Positions 19,336-29,471 of a stretch of DNA of 64,000 nt are shown one piece after another. Within the stretch, counting starts at the first letter, position 1; the number at the start of each line of letters is the position of its first letter. Below the pieces are notes generated by a model. That model saw only the letters and a program-made list of their open reading frames with translations, searched no databases and was not told the origin of the DNA. The translations under genes and the position numbers were made by a program. Origin of the DNA: Alphaproteobacteria bacterium (lineage in GTDB: Bacteria; Pseudomonadota; Alphaproteobacteria; Sphingomonadales; Sphingomonadaceae); contig JAUHYZ010000005.1 of NCBI GenBank assembly GCA_030426245.1, positions 52,052-116,051 of the forward strand, in the 5' to 3' direction.

Positions 19336-22300
19336 TGCCGGACAAACCGCTTACTCCTCCGCGCCCGCATGTCACGCTCGGTCCGGAAGGCGTTGCGCAG
19401 CCTGCGCGCGCGCCTTTCGTAGAGCTGGGCCTGGTGAGCTGCTTTTCCTTTCTGCGCGGAGCTTCCGATGCGGTGGATCTTGCCAGCACGGCATATTCCC
19501 TGGGTTATGACGCAATCGGGATCGCCGATGCCAATTCCATGGCTGGGGTGGTGCGGATCCATACCGAAGCCAAGGCGCTGAAGCTCAGGCCCGTGATCGG
19601 TTGCCGGATCGAGACGGTCGAAGGCCTGGCCTTCCTTGCCTATCCGCAAGACCGCGCCGCCTATGGCCGGCTGTGCCGGCTGATCTCTGCAGGGCGGATG
19701 GCGACACTGGAGGGAGAGTGGCAGGCCAAGGGCACATGCGAGATTTCGCTGCCGATGCTGGCGGAACATGCCGACGGCGTGCAGTTGATCCTGTTGCCGC
19801 CGGGTGATCTGGACGAGACATTTTCAGTGCCGGATCGGGCGGACAATGTCGTGGGGATCGACGGCAATGCGCTGCGTGACACAGCGCATGGGGCCTTGGA
19901 GGCGCTGCTTCCCCATCTTATCAACCAGCTCCCCACATTGCGTCATATCGCCGCCAGCTATCTCTATCGCGGCGACGATATCGCCCGGATAGAGCGCCTG
20001 GATGCGCTGGCGCGCGGCAATGGCCTCGCTCTCCTGGCGACCAACGATGTCCATTATCATGCACGCGAGAGGCGCCCTTTGCAGGACGTCATGACGGCCA
20101 TTCGCCACAAGACCACGATCGCCAGAGCCGGATACCTGCTGCATGCAAACGCAGAACGGCACCTGAAGGCCCCTGAAGAGATGCTGAGGCTCTTCAAGCG
20201 CTGGCCCGATGCGATCGTACAGGCCCGCAAGGTGGCCGATGCTTGCAGCTTCAGCCTGGATGAATTACGCTACGAATATCCGGAGGAGATATATCCGGAA
20301 GGCCGCAGCCCGCAGCAGCATCTGGAGGTGCTGACCTGGGAAGGCGCCCGGCGGCGCTATCCTTCAGGCGTGCCTGATCATGTGCGCGAAGTGCTGGGCA
20401 TGGAGCTGGCGCTGATCGGGAAGCTGGAACTCGCCCGCTATTTCCTCACAATCAAGGAGATCGTCGATTTCGCGCGCGGGCAGGATCCGCCGATTCTGTG
20501 CCAGGGGCGCGGATCTGCCGCCAATTCGGCCGTCTGCTATTGCCTGGAGATCACGTCCGTCGATCCGGCCAAGCATGCGCTGCTGTTCGACCGCTTCATA
20601 TCGGAAGAGCGCAAGGAGCCGCCCGATATCGACGTGGATTTCGAGCATGAGCGGCGCGAGGAAGTGATCCAGCATATTTACGAGAAGTATGGCCGTCATC
20701 GTGCCGGCCTGTGCGCGACTGTGATCCATTACCGTCCGCGCATGGCGATCCGCGAAGTGGGCAAGGCAATGGGCCTGTCCGAAGATATCACCGGGGCTTT
20801 GGCCCGCACCGTATGGGGATCTTCGGGCAAGGAAGTCGCCGCAGAGCATATCGCGCAAACGGGGTTGGATCTTTCCGATCCCTATCTGCGCCGCGTATTG
20901 GCACTGACCGAGCAGATGATCGGCATGCCGCGTCATCTCTCGCAGCATGTAGGCGGTTTCATTCTCACCGAAGGCGCGCTCACCGAGACCGTTCCGATCG
21001 GCAATGGCGCCATGCCCGACCGCAGTTTCATCGAATGGGACAAGGATGACATCGACGAGCTTGGTATACTCAAGGTCGATGTGCTGGCGCTGGGCATGCT
21101 CACCTGCATCCGCAAGGCGCTGGACCTGCTGGCCGAGCATCATGGGCAGCGCCTGACTCTGGCGAGCGTCCCGCGCGAGGATCCGCAGGTTTACGACATG
21201 CTCTGCAAGGGGGACTCCCTGGGGGTGTTCCAGGTCGAAAGCCGGGCGCAGATGAACATGCTGCCGCGCCTGAGGCCGCGCTGTTTCTACGATCTGGTGA
21301 TCGAAGTGGCGATCGTACGCCCCGGGCCGATTCAGGGCGACATGGTGCATCCCTATCTTCGCCGCCGGCGGGGGGACGAGGCCGTGCTGCTGCCGGCCCC
21401 TGCGCCGCAGCACGGCCCGCCCGACGAGCTTTCCAGCATTCTCGAGCGGACGCTGGGCGTGCCGATCTTTCAGGAACAGGCGATGAAGATCGCGCTCGAC
21501 GCCGCGAAATTCTCCAGCATCGAGGCCAATCGGCTCAGAAAGGCGATGGCGACATTCCGCAGCCGGGGGATGGTGCATGAACTGGAAGATATGATGGTGG
21601 GAAGAATGGTGGCGCGCGGTTACGATCCCGACTTTGCCGCGCGCTGCTTCGACCAGATCAAGGGCTTTGGCGAATACGGCTTTCCCGAAAGCCATGCGGC
21701 GAGCTTTGCCTTGCTGGTCTATGTTTCGAGCTGGCTCAAATGCCATTATCCCGCCGCCTTCGCCTGCGCCTTGCTCAATTCGCAGCCGATGGGGTTTTAC
21801 GCGCCGGCACAGATCGTGCGCGATGCACGCGCGCATGGCGTCGCGGTGCTGCCTGCGGATGTAAACCACAGCGATTGGGACTGTACGCTGGAGAAGCCGG
21901 CGGGGGACGATGGCGCGCAGATCGCTCTGCGGCTCGGCCTGCGGCAGATCGACGGGTTGCCCGAACATGCGGCGGCCATGCTGGTTGCTGCGCGCGAAGG
22001 GGGTGGGGCGTTTCGCGACATTGCCGAATTGCGGGAACGGGCAGGGCTTGGCGTTTCCCATATAGAGCGCCTGGCCGCGGCCGATTGCTTCTCTTCCCTC
22101 GGCCTGCCGCGCAGACAGGCCCTGTGGGATGCGCGCAGCCTTGTCGCTGCCCGGGAATTGCCGCTTTTCGCCTTCGCCTCTGCCCGGGAAGAAGGCGCGG
22201 AAAAGACGCCGGCACGCCTGCCTTCAATGCCGCTCTCGGAAGAGGTCGTTGCCGATTACCAGACCCAGCGCCTGTCCCTGAAAGCGCATCCCGTGGCCTT

Positions 22301-22757
22301 CTTGCGGCCCAATCTGGGCGAGCGGGGCTTCCTGCGTTGCAACGAATTGCGGGAACAGCGCCAGCGCGGGGCGGTGCAGGTGGCAGGCGTGGTGCTGATC
22401 CGCCAGCGTCCCGGATCGGCCAAAGGGGTGTGCTTCATTACATTGGAAGACGAAACGGGCGTCGCCAATATCGTCGTCTGGCCGGATATGATGAAGCGCT
22501 TCCGCCCCGTCATCATGGGGGCACGCTTGCTGGAGGTCCGTGGGCGCACCGAATATGATGATGAGGTGGTGCATGTGATCGCTACCCATCTTGCCGATGC
22601 GACGGACAGCCTCAGCCTGCTCTCCGACGATGTTCTGGTGCCCGAAATGGACCGCGGCGATCATGTGAAGCGCCCGATGCAGGGCAGCCGCCCGGTCGGC
22701 CAGCATGGCCATCCGCGCAATGTCAGGATCATTCCGCGCTCCCGGGACTTTCACTAA
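19335..22757 (+). CDS. dnaE2: Error-prone DNA polymerase DnaE2 (ImuC)
   Basis: C-family polymerase that extends past DNA lesions in the SOS response. 1140 residues: N-terminal PHP domain (FVELGLVSCFSFLRGAS, GIADANSMAG), polymerase core with the catalytic PPDIDVDFEHERREEV, a CQGRGSAANSAVCYCL segment, GIPQ-like PGPIQGDMVHPYL, helix-hairpin-helix, and a C-terminal OB fold (VAGVVLIRQRPGSAKGVCF). I moved the start from 19308 to the ATG at 19335, which overlaps the imuB stop and fits the family. The long antisense ORF (20364-22061) is a frame shadow of this gene. The three genes form one LexA-controlled operon. Confidence 0.96.
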   Translation: MPDKPLTPPRPHVTLGPEGVAQPARAPFVELGLVSCFSFLRGASDAVDLASTAYSLGYDAIGIADANSMAGVVRIHTEAKALKLRPVIGCRIETVEGLAFLAYPQDRAAYGRLCRLISAGRMATLEGEWQAKGTCEISLPMLAEHADGVQLILLPPGDLDETFSVPDRADNVVGIDGNALRDTAHGALEALLPHLINQLPTLRHIAASYLYRGDDIARIERLDALARGNGLALLATNDVHYHARERRPLQDVMTAIRHKTTIARAGYLLHANAERHLKAPEEMLRLFKRWPDAIVQARKVADACSFSLDELRYEYPEEIYPEGRSPQQHLEVLTWEGARRRYPSGVPDHVREVLGMELALIGKLELARYFLTIKEIVDFARGQDPPILCQGRGSAANSAVCYCLEITSVDPAKHALLFDRFISEERKEPPDIDVDFEHERREEVIQHIYEKYGRHRAGLCATVIHYRPRMAIREVGKAMGLSEDITGALARTVWGSSGKEVAAEHIAQTGLDLSDPYLRRVLALTEQMIGMPRHLSQHVGGFILTEGALTETVPIGNGAMPDRSFIEWDKDDIDELGILKVDVLALGMLTCIRKALDLLAEHHGQRLTLASVPREDPQVYDMLCKGDSLGVFQVESRAQMNMLPRLRPRCFYDLVIEVAIVRPGPIQGDMVHPYLRRRRGDEAVLLPAPAPQHGPPDELSSILERTLGVPIFQEQAMKIALDAAKFSSIEANRLRKAMATFRSRGMVHELEDMMVGRMVARGYDPDFAARCFDQIKGFGEYGFPESHAASFALLVYVSSWLKCHYPAAFACALLNSQPMGFYAPAQIVRDARAHGVAVLPADVNHSDWDCTLEKPAGDDGAQIALRLGLRQIDGLPEHAAAMLVAAREGGGAFRDIAELRERAGLGVSHIERLAAADCFSSLGLPRRQALWDARSLVAARELPLFAFASAREEGAEKTPARLPSMPLSEEVVADYQTQRLSLKAHPVAFLRPNLGERGFLRCNELREQRQRGAVQVAGVVLIRQRPGSAKGVCFITLEDETGVANIVVWPDMMKRFRPVIMGARLLEVRGRTEYDDEVVHVIATHLADATDSLSLLSDDVLVPEMDRGDHVKRPMQGSRPVGQHGHPRNVRIIPRSRDFH

Positions 22758-22759
22758 GT

Positions 22760-23479
22760 GTGAAATCACCTCGGAAAGTGGGACGTCTCAGATTGCTTCG
22801 TATCTTGATTCTGTTGCTGCTGCTTGGCGGCATAGCCCTTGGCGTGCGCAGCTGGCTGAACGACCATCCCGAGCATAACCCCTGGGCGCCGCTCCATCTC
22901 GATCATCCGCCGGGCTGGGCCACGCAGCGCAAACTTGCCGACCTGCGCAGTGAAGCAGGGCAATGCCAGGCGGTTCTGGACAGAAGCGACGTGGGCTACA
23001 CGGCGCTGGAACCTGCCGGAGAAGGCGAATGCAGGCGCGAAAGCCGCCTGATCCTGGATGAAGCGAAACTCAGCCCGGACAGGGCCGTTTCAAGCTGCGC
23101 CGTCGCGGCGGCATATGCATATTGGATGCAGCACGGCGTCCAGCCAGCGGCACGCGAAATTCTGGGCGCGCCGGTGATGCGGGTCGAACATCTTGGAACT
23201 TATAGCTGCCGCAGGCTCTATGGCCGCGACACCGGCCGCTGGAGCGAGCATGCCACCGGCAATGCGATCGACATCGCCGCCTTTGTGCTCGAAGACGGGC
23301 GCAGGATCAGCCTGCTGACCGGTTGGGACGGCGAGAGCGACGAAGCGGCCTTCTTGCGCAGAACTCGGGATGCGGCTTGCGATGCCTTCGGCACCGTATT
23401 GTCACCGGACTATAACGAAGCCCATGCCGATCATCTGCATCTCGATCAGCAGGAGAGAATGTGGGGTGTCTGCCGCTAG
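22760..23479 (+). CDS. Extensin-like C-terminal domain protein, membrane-anchored
   Basis: 239-residue protein with an N-terminal hydrophobic segment (LLRILILLLLLGGIALGV, about residues 12-29) acting as signal anchor, followed by an extensin-like C-terminal domain. The domain shows the family's conserved cysteines and histidines: QCQAVLDR, CAVAAAY, YSCRRLYGR, the HATGNAIDIAAF metal-like motif and HADHLHLD near the end. These resemble the zinc sites of D,D-carboxypeptidase-like cell-wall enzymes, but the reaction is unproven. The start is a GTG two bases after the dnaE2 stop, so it may be carried on the end of that transcript. Confidence 0.88.
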   Translation: MKSPRKVGRLRLLRILILLLLLGGIALGVRSWLNDHPEHNPWAPLHLDHPPGWATQRKLADLRSEAGQCQAVLDRSDVGYTALEPAGEGECRRESRLILDEAKLSPDRAVSSCAVAAAYAYWMQHGVQPAAREILGAPVMRVEHLGTYSCRRLYGRDTGRWSEHATGNAIDIAAFVLEDGRRISLLTGWDGESDEAAFLRRTRDAACDAFGTVLSPDYNEAHADHLHLDQQERMWGVCR

Positions 23480-23486
23480 AGCCCGT

Positions 23487-24182
23487 TCAGACGGCTTCCA
23501 GCGCGTAACCGGCCGAACGCACGGTGCGGATCGGGTCCGCCGTGTTTCCGACCGTGATGGCCTTTCTCAGCCGCCTGATATGCACATCGACAGTGCGTTC
23601 TTCGATCTCGCTGCCCGTGCCCCAAACGCCATCGAGCAATTGCCCGCGCGAAAAGACGCGGCCAGGGCTTTCCATGAAGAATTTGAGCAAGCGATATTCG
23701 GTCGGCCCAACAGCCAGTTGCTGGCCGCGGCGTTCCACCCGGTGAGCCACGGGATCCAGTTTGAGATCGCCCACTTCCAGGGATTCGCCAGCAAGGGCCG
23801 GGCGCACGCGGCGCAGAACCGCCGATACGCGGGCTAGCAGCTCGCGCGGGCTGAAAGGCTTGGTGAGATAGTCGTCGGCGCCGGTATCGAGCCCGCGCAC
23901 CCGGTCGTCTTCAGCTTCGCGGGCCGTCAGCATGATGATCGGTACATGGGCGGTGGCCTTGTCGCGGCGCAGGCGGCGGCAAACCTCGATTCCGCTGGTG
24001 CCTTCAATCATCCAGTCCAGGATGACCAGATCGGGCACGTCTTCGTCCGCGAACATCAGGGCTTCGTCGCCATCTGCCGTCGTGCGGACATTATAACCCT
24101 CGCTCTGGAAGCGATATTCCAGCAATTCGGCAAGGGCCGGATCGTCTTCAACCAATAGGAGCTTTGGAGCTGCCACATTCAA
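23487..24182 (-). CDS. phoB: Phosphate regulon response regulator PhoB
   Basis: OmpR-type response regulator that activates phosphate-starvation genes after phosphorylation by PhoR. 231 residues: receiver domain with LLVEDDPAL, acceptor site LVILDWMIEG and the switch lysine in LTKPFSP, then a winged helix (GPTEYRLLKFFMESPGRVFSRGQLL, and the recognition region RTVDVHIRRLRKAI). It is the last gene of the minus-strand series pstSCAB-phoU-phoB, 64 bases after phoU. The Pho box found upstream of pstS is its expected target. Confidence 0.96.
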   Translation of the reverse strand: MNVAAPKLLLVEDDPALAELLEYRFQSEGYNVRTTADGDEALMFADEDVPDLVILDWMIEGTSGIEVCRRLRRDKATAHVPIIMLTAREAEDDRVRGLDTGADDYLTKPFSPRELLARVSAVLRRVRPALAGESLEVGDLKLDPVAHRVERRGQQLAVGPTEYRLLKFFMESPGRVFSRGQLLDGVWGTGSEIEERTVDVHIRRLRKAITVGNTADPIRTVRSAGYALEAV

Positions 24183-24246
24183 TTCCGGATAGTTTCAGGA
24201 GCCCATCACCACAGAAATATTACAGCATTACGACAAGCGTTCGGCA

Positions 24247-24921
24247 TTACGCGTCGCTATCGGCTTCAGGCGCATATGTGCCGGTTGCGGCAAAGTGCAC
24301 CATCTCGGCCACATTGGTGGCATGGTCGCCGATCCGCTCGATATTGCGGGCAATGAACAGCAATTGCGCCGCGCTGCTGATAGTGGCCGGGTTTTCGACC
24401 ATGTAGCTGACCAGATTGCGGAAAATACTGTCGTAGAACGCGTCGACCTTCTCGTCGCGCGCAATCACGTCACGGGCGGTAACCGGATCGCGTGCGGCAT
24501 AAGCGGTCAAAACATCGTGGACCATCTCTGCGGCCAGCTCTCCCATGGCCGAGAGCAGAGTAACCGGTTCCGAATTGGTGCGGACTTCCACCTTGCCCAC
24601 GCGCTTGGCGATGTTCTTCGAATAATCGCCGATCCGTTCGACCACGCCTGCGATCTTGAGTGCCGCGATCACTTCGCGCAAATCGTCTGCCATAGGTGCG
24701 CGCAATGCGATCACTCTGACGGCGAGCTTGTCCACTTCGGATTCGAGCGCGTCGATCTTCTTGTCGCGTTTGGCCACCTGCTTGGCGAGCACCTTGTCGC
24801 CGTTGACGAGCGCCTGAAGCGACTCCTGAATGGCCAATTCCGCCAGGCCGCCCATCTCGGCGATCAGCCCGCGCAGGCGAGTAATGTCTTCATCGAATGC
24901 CTTGACTGTGTGCTCTGTCAT
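24247..24921 (-). CDS. phoU: Phosphate signalling protein PhoU
   Basis: Peripheral regulator that links the PstSCAB transporter to PhoR and dampens the Pho response when phosphate is sufficient. 224 residues, all alpha-helical, two repeats of the PhoU three-helix bundle; the metal-binding motifs are visible as ESEVDKLA (repeat 1, E/D-rich) and DEKVDAFYD (repeat 2). Length is typical. It overlaps the pstB stop codon (ATGA), so it is translationally coupled to pstB. Confidence 0.95.
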   Translation of the reverse strand: MTEHTVKAFDEDITRLRGLIAEMGGLAELAIQESLQALVNGDKVLAKQVAKRDKKIDALESEVDKLAVRVIALRAPMADDLREVIAALKIAGVVERIGDYSKNIAKRVGKVEVRTNSEPVTLLSAMGELAAEMVHDVLTAYAARDPVTARDVIARDEKVDAFYDSIFRNLVSYMVENPATISSAAQLLFIARNIERIGDHATNVAEMVHFAATGTYAPEADSDA

Positions 24922-25712
24922 CAGCCGTACCGCCCAGTGATATAATCTTTGGTGCGCTCTTCGCGCGGATTGGTGAATATGTCAGAAGTCTGACCATATT
25001 CGACCATCTTGCCCAGATGGAAGAATGCCGTGCGCTGCGAAACGCGTGCTGCCTGTTGCATCGAATGGGTGACGATCACGATCGCAAAGCGGCCGCGCAA
25101 ATCGTCAATCAGTTCCTCGATCCGTGCCGTTGCAATCGGATCGAGCGCCGAGCAGGGCTCGTCCATCAGGATCACTTCAGGGTCTACGGCAATTGCACGC
25201 GCAATACAAAGGCGTTGTTGCTGGCCGCCCGAAAGGGCAGTGCCGCTGTCATCCAGGCGATCCTTGACCTCGTCCCACAATCCGGACCTGCGAAGCGATC
25301 GCTCCACCACAGCGTCCAGATCCGCCTTGCTATCTGCAAGCCCGTGAATTTTCGGGCCATAGGCGATGTTTTCATAGATCGTTTTGGGGAAGGGGTTCGG
25401 CTTCTGGAACACCATTCCCACCCGTGCGCGTAAATGAACGACATCCATGCCGGAGGAATAGATGTCCTCTCCATCAAGCATGATCTCCCCTTCCACGCGT
25501 GCGGTGGGGATCGTATCGTTCATCCGGTTGAGAGTGCGCAGGAAGGTCGACTTTCCGCAGCCGGACGGCCCGATGAAGGCCGTGACATACTCGGTTTCGA
25601 TCTCGATCGAAACCTCGTCGATTGCCTTCTTATCGCCATAGAACACAGAGACGTCCCGCGCGCTCATCTTGGCCACATTCGACATGGATTTGGATTTGTT
25701 TTCAGTCACCAT
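24921..25712 (-). CDS. pstB: Phosphate ABC transporter ATP-binding protein
   Basis: ATPase of the high-affinity phosphate importer. 263 residues with Walker [13 protein letters not shown], the Q-loop region [15 protein letters not shown], signature [16 protein letters not shown], Walker [14 protein letters not shown] and the switch histidine in VTHSMQQA. The ORF-track start (25835) lies inside pstA; the ATG at 25712 gives the start [12 protein letters not shown] and overlaps the pstA stop by a few bases. A second in-frame ATG nine codons on is a possible alternative. Standard gene order within the Pho operon. Confidence 0.96.
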   Translation of the reverse strand: MVTENKSKSMSNVAKMSARDVSVFYGDKKAIDEVSIEIETEYVTAFIGPSGCGKSTFLRTLNRMNDTIPTARVEGEIMLDGEDIYSSGMDVVHLRARVGMVFQKPNPFPKTIYENIAYGPKIHGLADSKADLDAVVERSLRRSGLWDEVKDRLDDSGTALSGGQQQRLCIARAIAVDPEVILMDEPCSALDPIATARIEELIDDLRGRFAIVIVTHSMQQAARVSQRTAFFHLGKMVEYGQTSDIFTNPREERTKDYITGRYG

Positions 25713-26953
25713 TTCTTCTCGAAGCGATTGCGCAGGTAGATTGCCAGGCCGTTCATCACCAGGAGGAACAGCAGTAGCACAATAATCGCCGCCGATGTCC
25801 GTTCGACGAAACCGCGATCGATTTCGTCCGACCACAGAAAGATCTGAACCGGCAGCACAGTGGCAGGCGAAGTGAAGTCGTCCGGCGGTGTCGCCACGAA
25901 TGCACGCATGCCGATCATCAGCAGCGGTGCCGTTTCGCCCAGGGCCCTGGCCATGCCGATGATAGTGCCGGTCAAGATGCCGGGCAGAGCCAGCGGCAAG
26001 ACATGGTGGAACACGACCTGGATCGGCGAGGCTCCGATGGCCAGCGCACCGTCACGGATGGACGGCGGAACGGCCTTGATAGCGTTGCGGCCCGAAATGA
26101 CGATTACCGGCATGGTCATGAGCGCAAGGGTCAGGCCGCCGATCAGCGGCGCGGAGCGATAGTTCGGGAATATCCAGAGGAATACGGCGAGGCCGAGTAA
26201 GCCGAAAATGATCGAAGGCACGGCGGCGAGGTTGTTGATCGAAACCTCGATGAGGTCGGTCCAGCGGTTCCTGGGGGCGTATTCTTCCAGATAGAGCGCG
26301 GCAAGCACGCCGATCGGGAAGGCAAAGGCCAGGGTTACGATCATGGTGAGGATCGATCCCTTGAGAGCGCCCCAGATGCCGACTTCCTGCGGATCGGTCG
26401 CATCGGACCGCGCGAGGAAGCCCGGATCGAAATTCTTGGTGAGCTTGCCTTCGGCTTCCAGCCTCTGAGCGAGCGGCTGCAGGTCCATCTGTCCGTCGCC
26501 CGAAAAGGCGGAGGCGAGCTTGTTGCTGGCCGGCAAGTGAAGGGTGATTTCTCTCGTCAGGATCGAAGGATCGTCGATAATGGCTTCGCCCGCGTCGCGC
26601 CACGCGCCGCCGCCCAGTTCTTCGGCGCCATCTTCGCCCAGCGATTGCTGCGCATAGAAATCGATGACTTTGGGCAGCCCCTGCGCTTCGAGCGTCTGCA
26701 TGGCTGTGGGCAGCGCAAGGATCGAGGGATCCCCGGTGAGGGTGGTTTCCCTGAAGTCGACCTTCACGGCCAGCTCTGCCCGCTGGAACCCGCCGAGCCC
26801 GTTCATTGTCATGGTCACCAGCAGAAATGCCAGGATCAAGACCGAGAACAGGATCGCCACAAGCCCGGCGGTCTTGAAGCGCCGCTCTGCCGCGTAACGC
26901 TTCTTGAGCCGCCGCTCGAACGCAGCGTCGCGATTGGAGGAATGCTCACTCAT
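25706..26953 (-). CDS. pstA: Phosphate ABC transporter permease PstA
   Basis: Inner-membrane channel subunit of the phosphate importer. About 415 residues, longer than classic PstA (~290) because of a periplasmic insertion of roughly 130 residues between the first membrane helix and the core, a form common in sphingomonads and other alphaproteobacteria as I recall. The permease core has [18 protein letters not shown] and the EAA-like coupling loop [24 protein letters not shown] (partly quoted: [11 protein letters not shown]). An ATG at 26953 that overlaps the pstC stop by eight bases was preferred over the GTG at 26962. Confidence 0.93.
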   Translation of the reverse strand: MSEHSSNRDAAFERRLKKRYAAERRFKTAGLVAILFSVLILAFLLVTMTMNGLGGFQRAELAVKVDFRETTLTGDPSILALPTAMQTLEAQGLPKVIDFYAQQSLGEDGAEELGGGAWRDAGEAIIDDPSILTREITLHLPASNKLASAFSGDGQMDLQPLAQRLEAEGKLTKNFDPGFLARSDATDPQEVGIWGALKGSILTMIVTLAFAFPIGVLAALYLEEYAPRNRWTDLIEVSINNLAAVPSIIFGLLGLAVFLWIFPNYRSAPLIGGLTLALMTMPVIVISGRNAIKAVPPSIRDGALAIGASPIQVVFHHVLPLALPGILTGTIIGMARALGETAPLLMIGMRAFVATPPDDFTSPATVLPVQIFLWSDEIDRGFVERTSAAIIVLLLFLLVMNGLAIYLRNRFEKKW

Positions 26954-28325
26954 AAGCTTCACGGAATTTCTTGACGACGCGCAGGGCGACGAAATTGAGG
27001 CCCAGCGTCACGAGGAACAGGACAAAGCCCAGCGCAAAGGCGCTCAGCGTGGCGGGGTGATCGAAACTACCTTCACCGGTGAGCATGGCCACGATCTGGA
27101 AAGTGACGGTTGTCATCGCTTCAAGCGGATTGGCCGACAGATTGGCGGCCGCGCCTGCAGCCATAACGACAATCATCGTCTCGCCGATCGCTCGGCTGAT
27201 CGCCAGCATCACGCCGGCCACGATGCCGGGCAGGGCAGCCGGCACGAGCACGCGCTGAATCGTTTCGGATGTCGTTGCGCCCATTGCCAGGCTTCCGTCG
27301 CGCATCGAAGATGGGACAGCGGCAATGCTGTCATCCGCCATGGAAGAGACGAAGGGAATGATCATTACGCCCATGACCAGGCCGGCGGCCAGCGCACTCT
27401 CGCTCGACGCGTTAGATATGCCCACTGCCTGGGCCGTATCCCGAACGACCGGCGCAACGGTGAGGGCGGCGAAATATCCGTAGACGACGGTGGGCACACC
27501 GGCGAGGATCTCCAGCGTGGGCTTGAGCCATTTGCGCCAGGTGGGGCTGGCATATTGGGTAAGGTAGATCGCGCTCATCAACCCAAGCGGGATAGCCACG
27601 ATCATCGCGATGATGGCCCCGATATAGATCGTCCCCCAGAACAGCGGAATCGCACCGTAGCGGCTTGAGTCTGCCGTACTGCTCATCGGATCGGGCCCCC
27701 AATGGGTGCCGAACAGGAAGTCCAGAGGGTTGATCATCCCGAAGAAGCGGACGGTTTCAAAGACGAGCGATGCGAAGATGCCCAGTGTCGTGAATATGGC
27801 GACGAGCGAGGCCAGCAGCAAAACGCTCATCACGATACGTTCGACGCGCGTCCGGGCTTTGAAATCGGGCTTGAGACGGAGGAACGACCAGGCTCCGCCC
27901 AGAAACGCCACCACCAGAGTAACGGCAATGCCTATTGCATTGGTCCGCGTCAGGGCTTCGCGATATGGCTCGACCAGCGCGTTGGCCTCTGGGCGAAACA
28001 CCGCTTGCGCCGCACCGGTGGCAACCGCGTACGCTTCGGCCAGGATCGTCTCACGCTGCAGGCCGAATGTCGGAAGGCTCTCGGCACCCGGGCTTGCAAG
28101 AACAGCCTGTGTGACAAGCTGGGGCGCGATTATGCCCCATAAGACCGCAAACAATCCGGTTGGGATCACGATCCACAGCGCGACATACCAACCGTGATAG
28201 TTGGGCAGCGACGCCAGGCGTTTTTCGGGTGCTGCCCGGCGGAAGCTCCAGGCGCGCGCGCGCGCGGCCAGCCATCCGGCCAGTCCCAGCCCGAGGGCGA
28301 GAAGTAACAGAATGGCTGGCGACAT
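26946..28325 (-). CDS. pstC: Phosphate ABC transporter permease PstC
   Basis: Second channel subunit of the phosphate importer. 459 residues, longer than the usual ~320 owing to an N-terminal extension with two hydrophobic segments and a soluble stretch before the conserved permease core. The core shows FLFGTHWGPDP, IYLTQYASPTWRKWLKP, LEILAGVPTVVYGYFA and the coupling loop MGATTSETIQRVLVPAALPGI (partly quoted: TSETIQRVLVPAALPGI). It starts 15 bases after the pstS stop and overlaps pstA by eight bases. Confidence 0.94.
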   Translation of the reverse strand: MSPAILLLLALGLGLAGWLAARARAWSFRRAAPEKRLASLPNYHGWYVALWIVIPTGLFAVLWGIIAPQLVTQAVLASPGAESLPTFGLQRETILAEAYAVATGAAQAVFRPEANALVEPYREALTRTNAIGIAVTLVVAFLGGAWSFLRLKPDFKARTRVERIVMSVLLLASLVAIFTTLGIFASLVFETVRFFGMINPLDFLFGTHWGPDPMSSTADSSRYGAIPLFWGTIYIGAIIAMIVAIPLGLMSAIYLTQYASPTWRKWLKPTLEILAGVPTVVYGYFAALTVAPVVRDTAQAVGISNASSESALAAGLVMGVMIIPFVSSMADDSIAAVPSSMRDGSLAMGATTSETIQRVLVPAALPGIVAGVMLAISRAIGETMIVVMAAGAAANLSANPLEAMTTVTFQIVAMLTGEGSFDHPATLSAFALGFVLFLVTLGLNFVALRVVKKFREAYE

Positions 28326-28340
28326 GCTTAAAGTGCTACC

Positions 28341-29387
28341 TCAGTTCAGATCGTCTGCGGATAGCGTGGTGTATTCGGTTGCCGCCTTGACACTCTTTTC
28401 CATGACTTCCGGCGGATTGACCACCAGGCCGATGTTGGCGAGCGGGCCATCATGGCCCCAATTGGCGACCCACGCGCTCAGGAAGTCCTTCAGGCCCGGA
28501 ATGGCCTCGAGATGGGCCTTTTTCACATAGATATACAATGGCCGGGCTCCGGGATACGCGAAGCTGGAAATGTTCTCATATGTCGGGGCCACGCCATTGA
28601 CGTTCAGCCCCTTCAGCTTGTCGGCATTCTCTTCGAGATAGGAATAGCCGAACACGCCGACGGACTTGGGGTTGGCTTCGATCTTCTGGACGATCAGATT
28701 GTCCTGCTCGCCCTGGTCCACATAAACGCCATCGCTGCGCACTTCGGTGCAGACCTGATCGTATTCCTCTTCATTGCTTTCTTTGAGTGCGACCATGGCC
28801 GGGTCTGCCTGACAGCCGACTTCCAGAATAAGTTCCTTCAGCGCGTCGCGAGTACCCGAGGTCGAAGGCGGACCATAAACCAGGATTCGTTCGTCCGGCA
28901 GAGAGGGATCGATGTCGCTCCATTTTTCGGCGGTCTGCTCTTCGCCATAGGGATTGGCCGCAATCGCTCTGTAGACGATCTCGGGCGTCAGGCTCATTTC
29001 GATGCCTTCCTTGGCCGAAGCAAAGGCAATTCCGTCCAGGCCCACTTGAATTTCGATCACGTCCGTCACGCCATTGGCCTGACAATCCGCAAACTCCGAA
29101 GCCTTCATCCTGCGTGAGGCGTTGGTGACGTCGGGCGTGTCTGCACCGATGCCTGCGCAAAACAGGTTCACACCGCCTCCGGTGCCGGTGGATTCGATGA
29201 TCGGCGATTTAATGTCCGGATTGGACTGCGTGACCAGTTCGGCGACCTTTTTCGCGAACGGATAAACGGTTGAAGATCCGACAGCGCGAATCGAATCGCG
29301 CGATGCACTGCCAGCATTGCTACCGCACGCAGAGAGCGCGACTGTAGCTGCAAGCAGGGGGAGAGCGATAAATCTGGTTTTTTTCAT
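28341..29387 (-). CDS. pstS: Phosphate ABC transporter substrate-binding lipoprotein PstS
   Basis: Periplasmic phosphate-binding protein, here membrane-anchored: the signal peptide ends in the lipobox LSACGS. About 348 residues, starting at MKKTRFIALPLLAATVA; the ORF-track start 27 codons upstream contains the Pho-box region and was rejected. Recognisable binding residues: VGSSTVYPFAK, IESTGTGGG, NASRRMKASE, YGPPSTSGTRDALKEL. It is the first gene of the Pst operon and sits 63 bases after a Pho box. Confidence 0.95.
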   Translation of the reverse strand: MKKTRFIALPLLAATVALSACGSNAGSASRDSIRAVGSSTVYPFAKKVAELVTQSNPDIKSPIIESTGTGGGVNLFCAGIGADTPDVTNASRRMKASEFADCQANGVTDVIEIQVGLDGIAFASAKEGIEMSLTPEIVYRAIAANPYGEEQTAEKWSDIDPSLPDERILVYGPPSTSGTRDALKELILEVGCQADPAMVALKESNEEEYDQVCTEVRSDGVYVDQGEQDNLIVQKIEANPKSVGVFGYSYLEENADKLKGLNVNGVAPTYENISSFAYPGARPLYIYVKKAHLEAIPGLKDFLSAWVANWGHDGPLANIGLVVNPPEVMEKSVKAATEYTTLSADDLN

Positions 29388-29449
29388 ATTCCGGTTCCCG
29401 ATTGTGTGCCGGTCTCTTCCGGCTAACTGCATGCCGGATGTTGGAATTA

Positions 29450-29468
29450 TATGACAGATGTATGACAA
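29450..29468 (-). promoter_or_regulatory. Pho box upstream of pstS
   Basis: On the minus strand the sequence reads TTGTCATACATCTGTCATA: two CTGTCAT-like 7-mers separated by four bases, matching the PhoB consensus at nearly every position (first base T for C). It lies between phoR and pstS and about 63 bases before the pstS start, the usual place for PhoB-activated promoters. phoR lies upstream of it. Confidence 0.85.
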
Positions 29469-29471
29469 AGC

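Noticed and set aside
20364-22061. 565-codon ORF on the minus strand
   Set aside because: It lies wholly antisense to dnaE2, has no recognisable domain and reflects GC-rich codon-position bias of the real gene.
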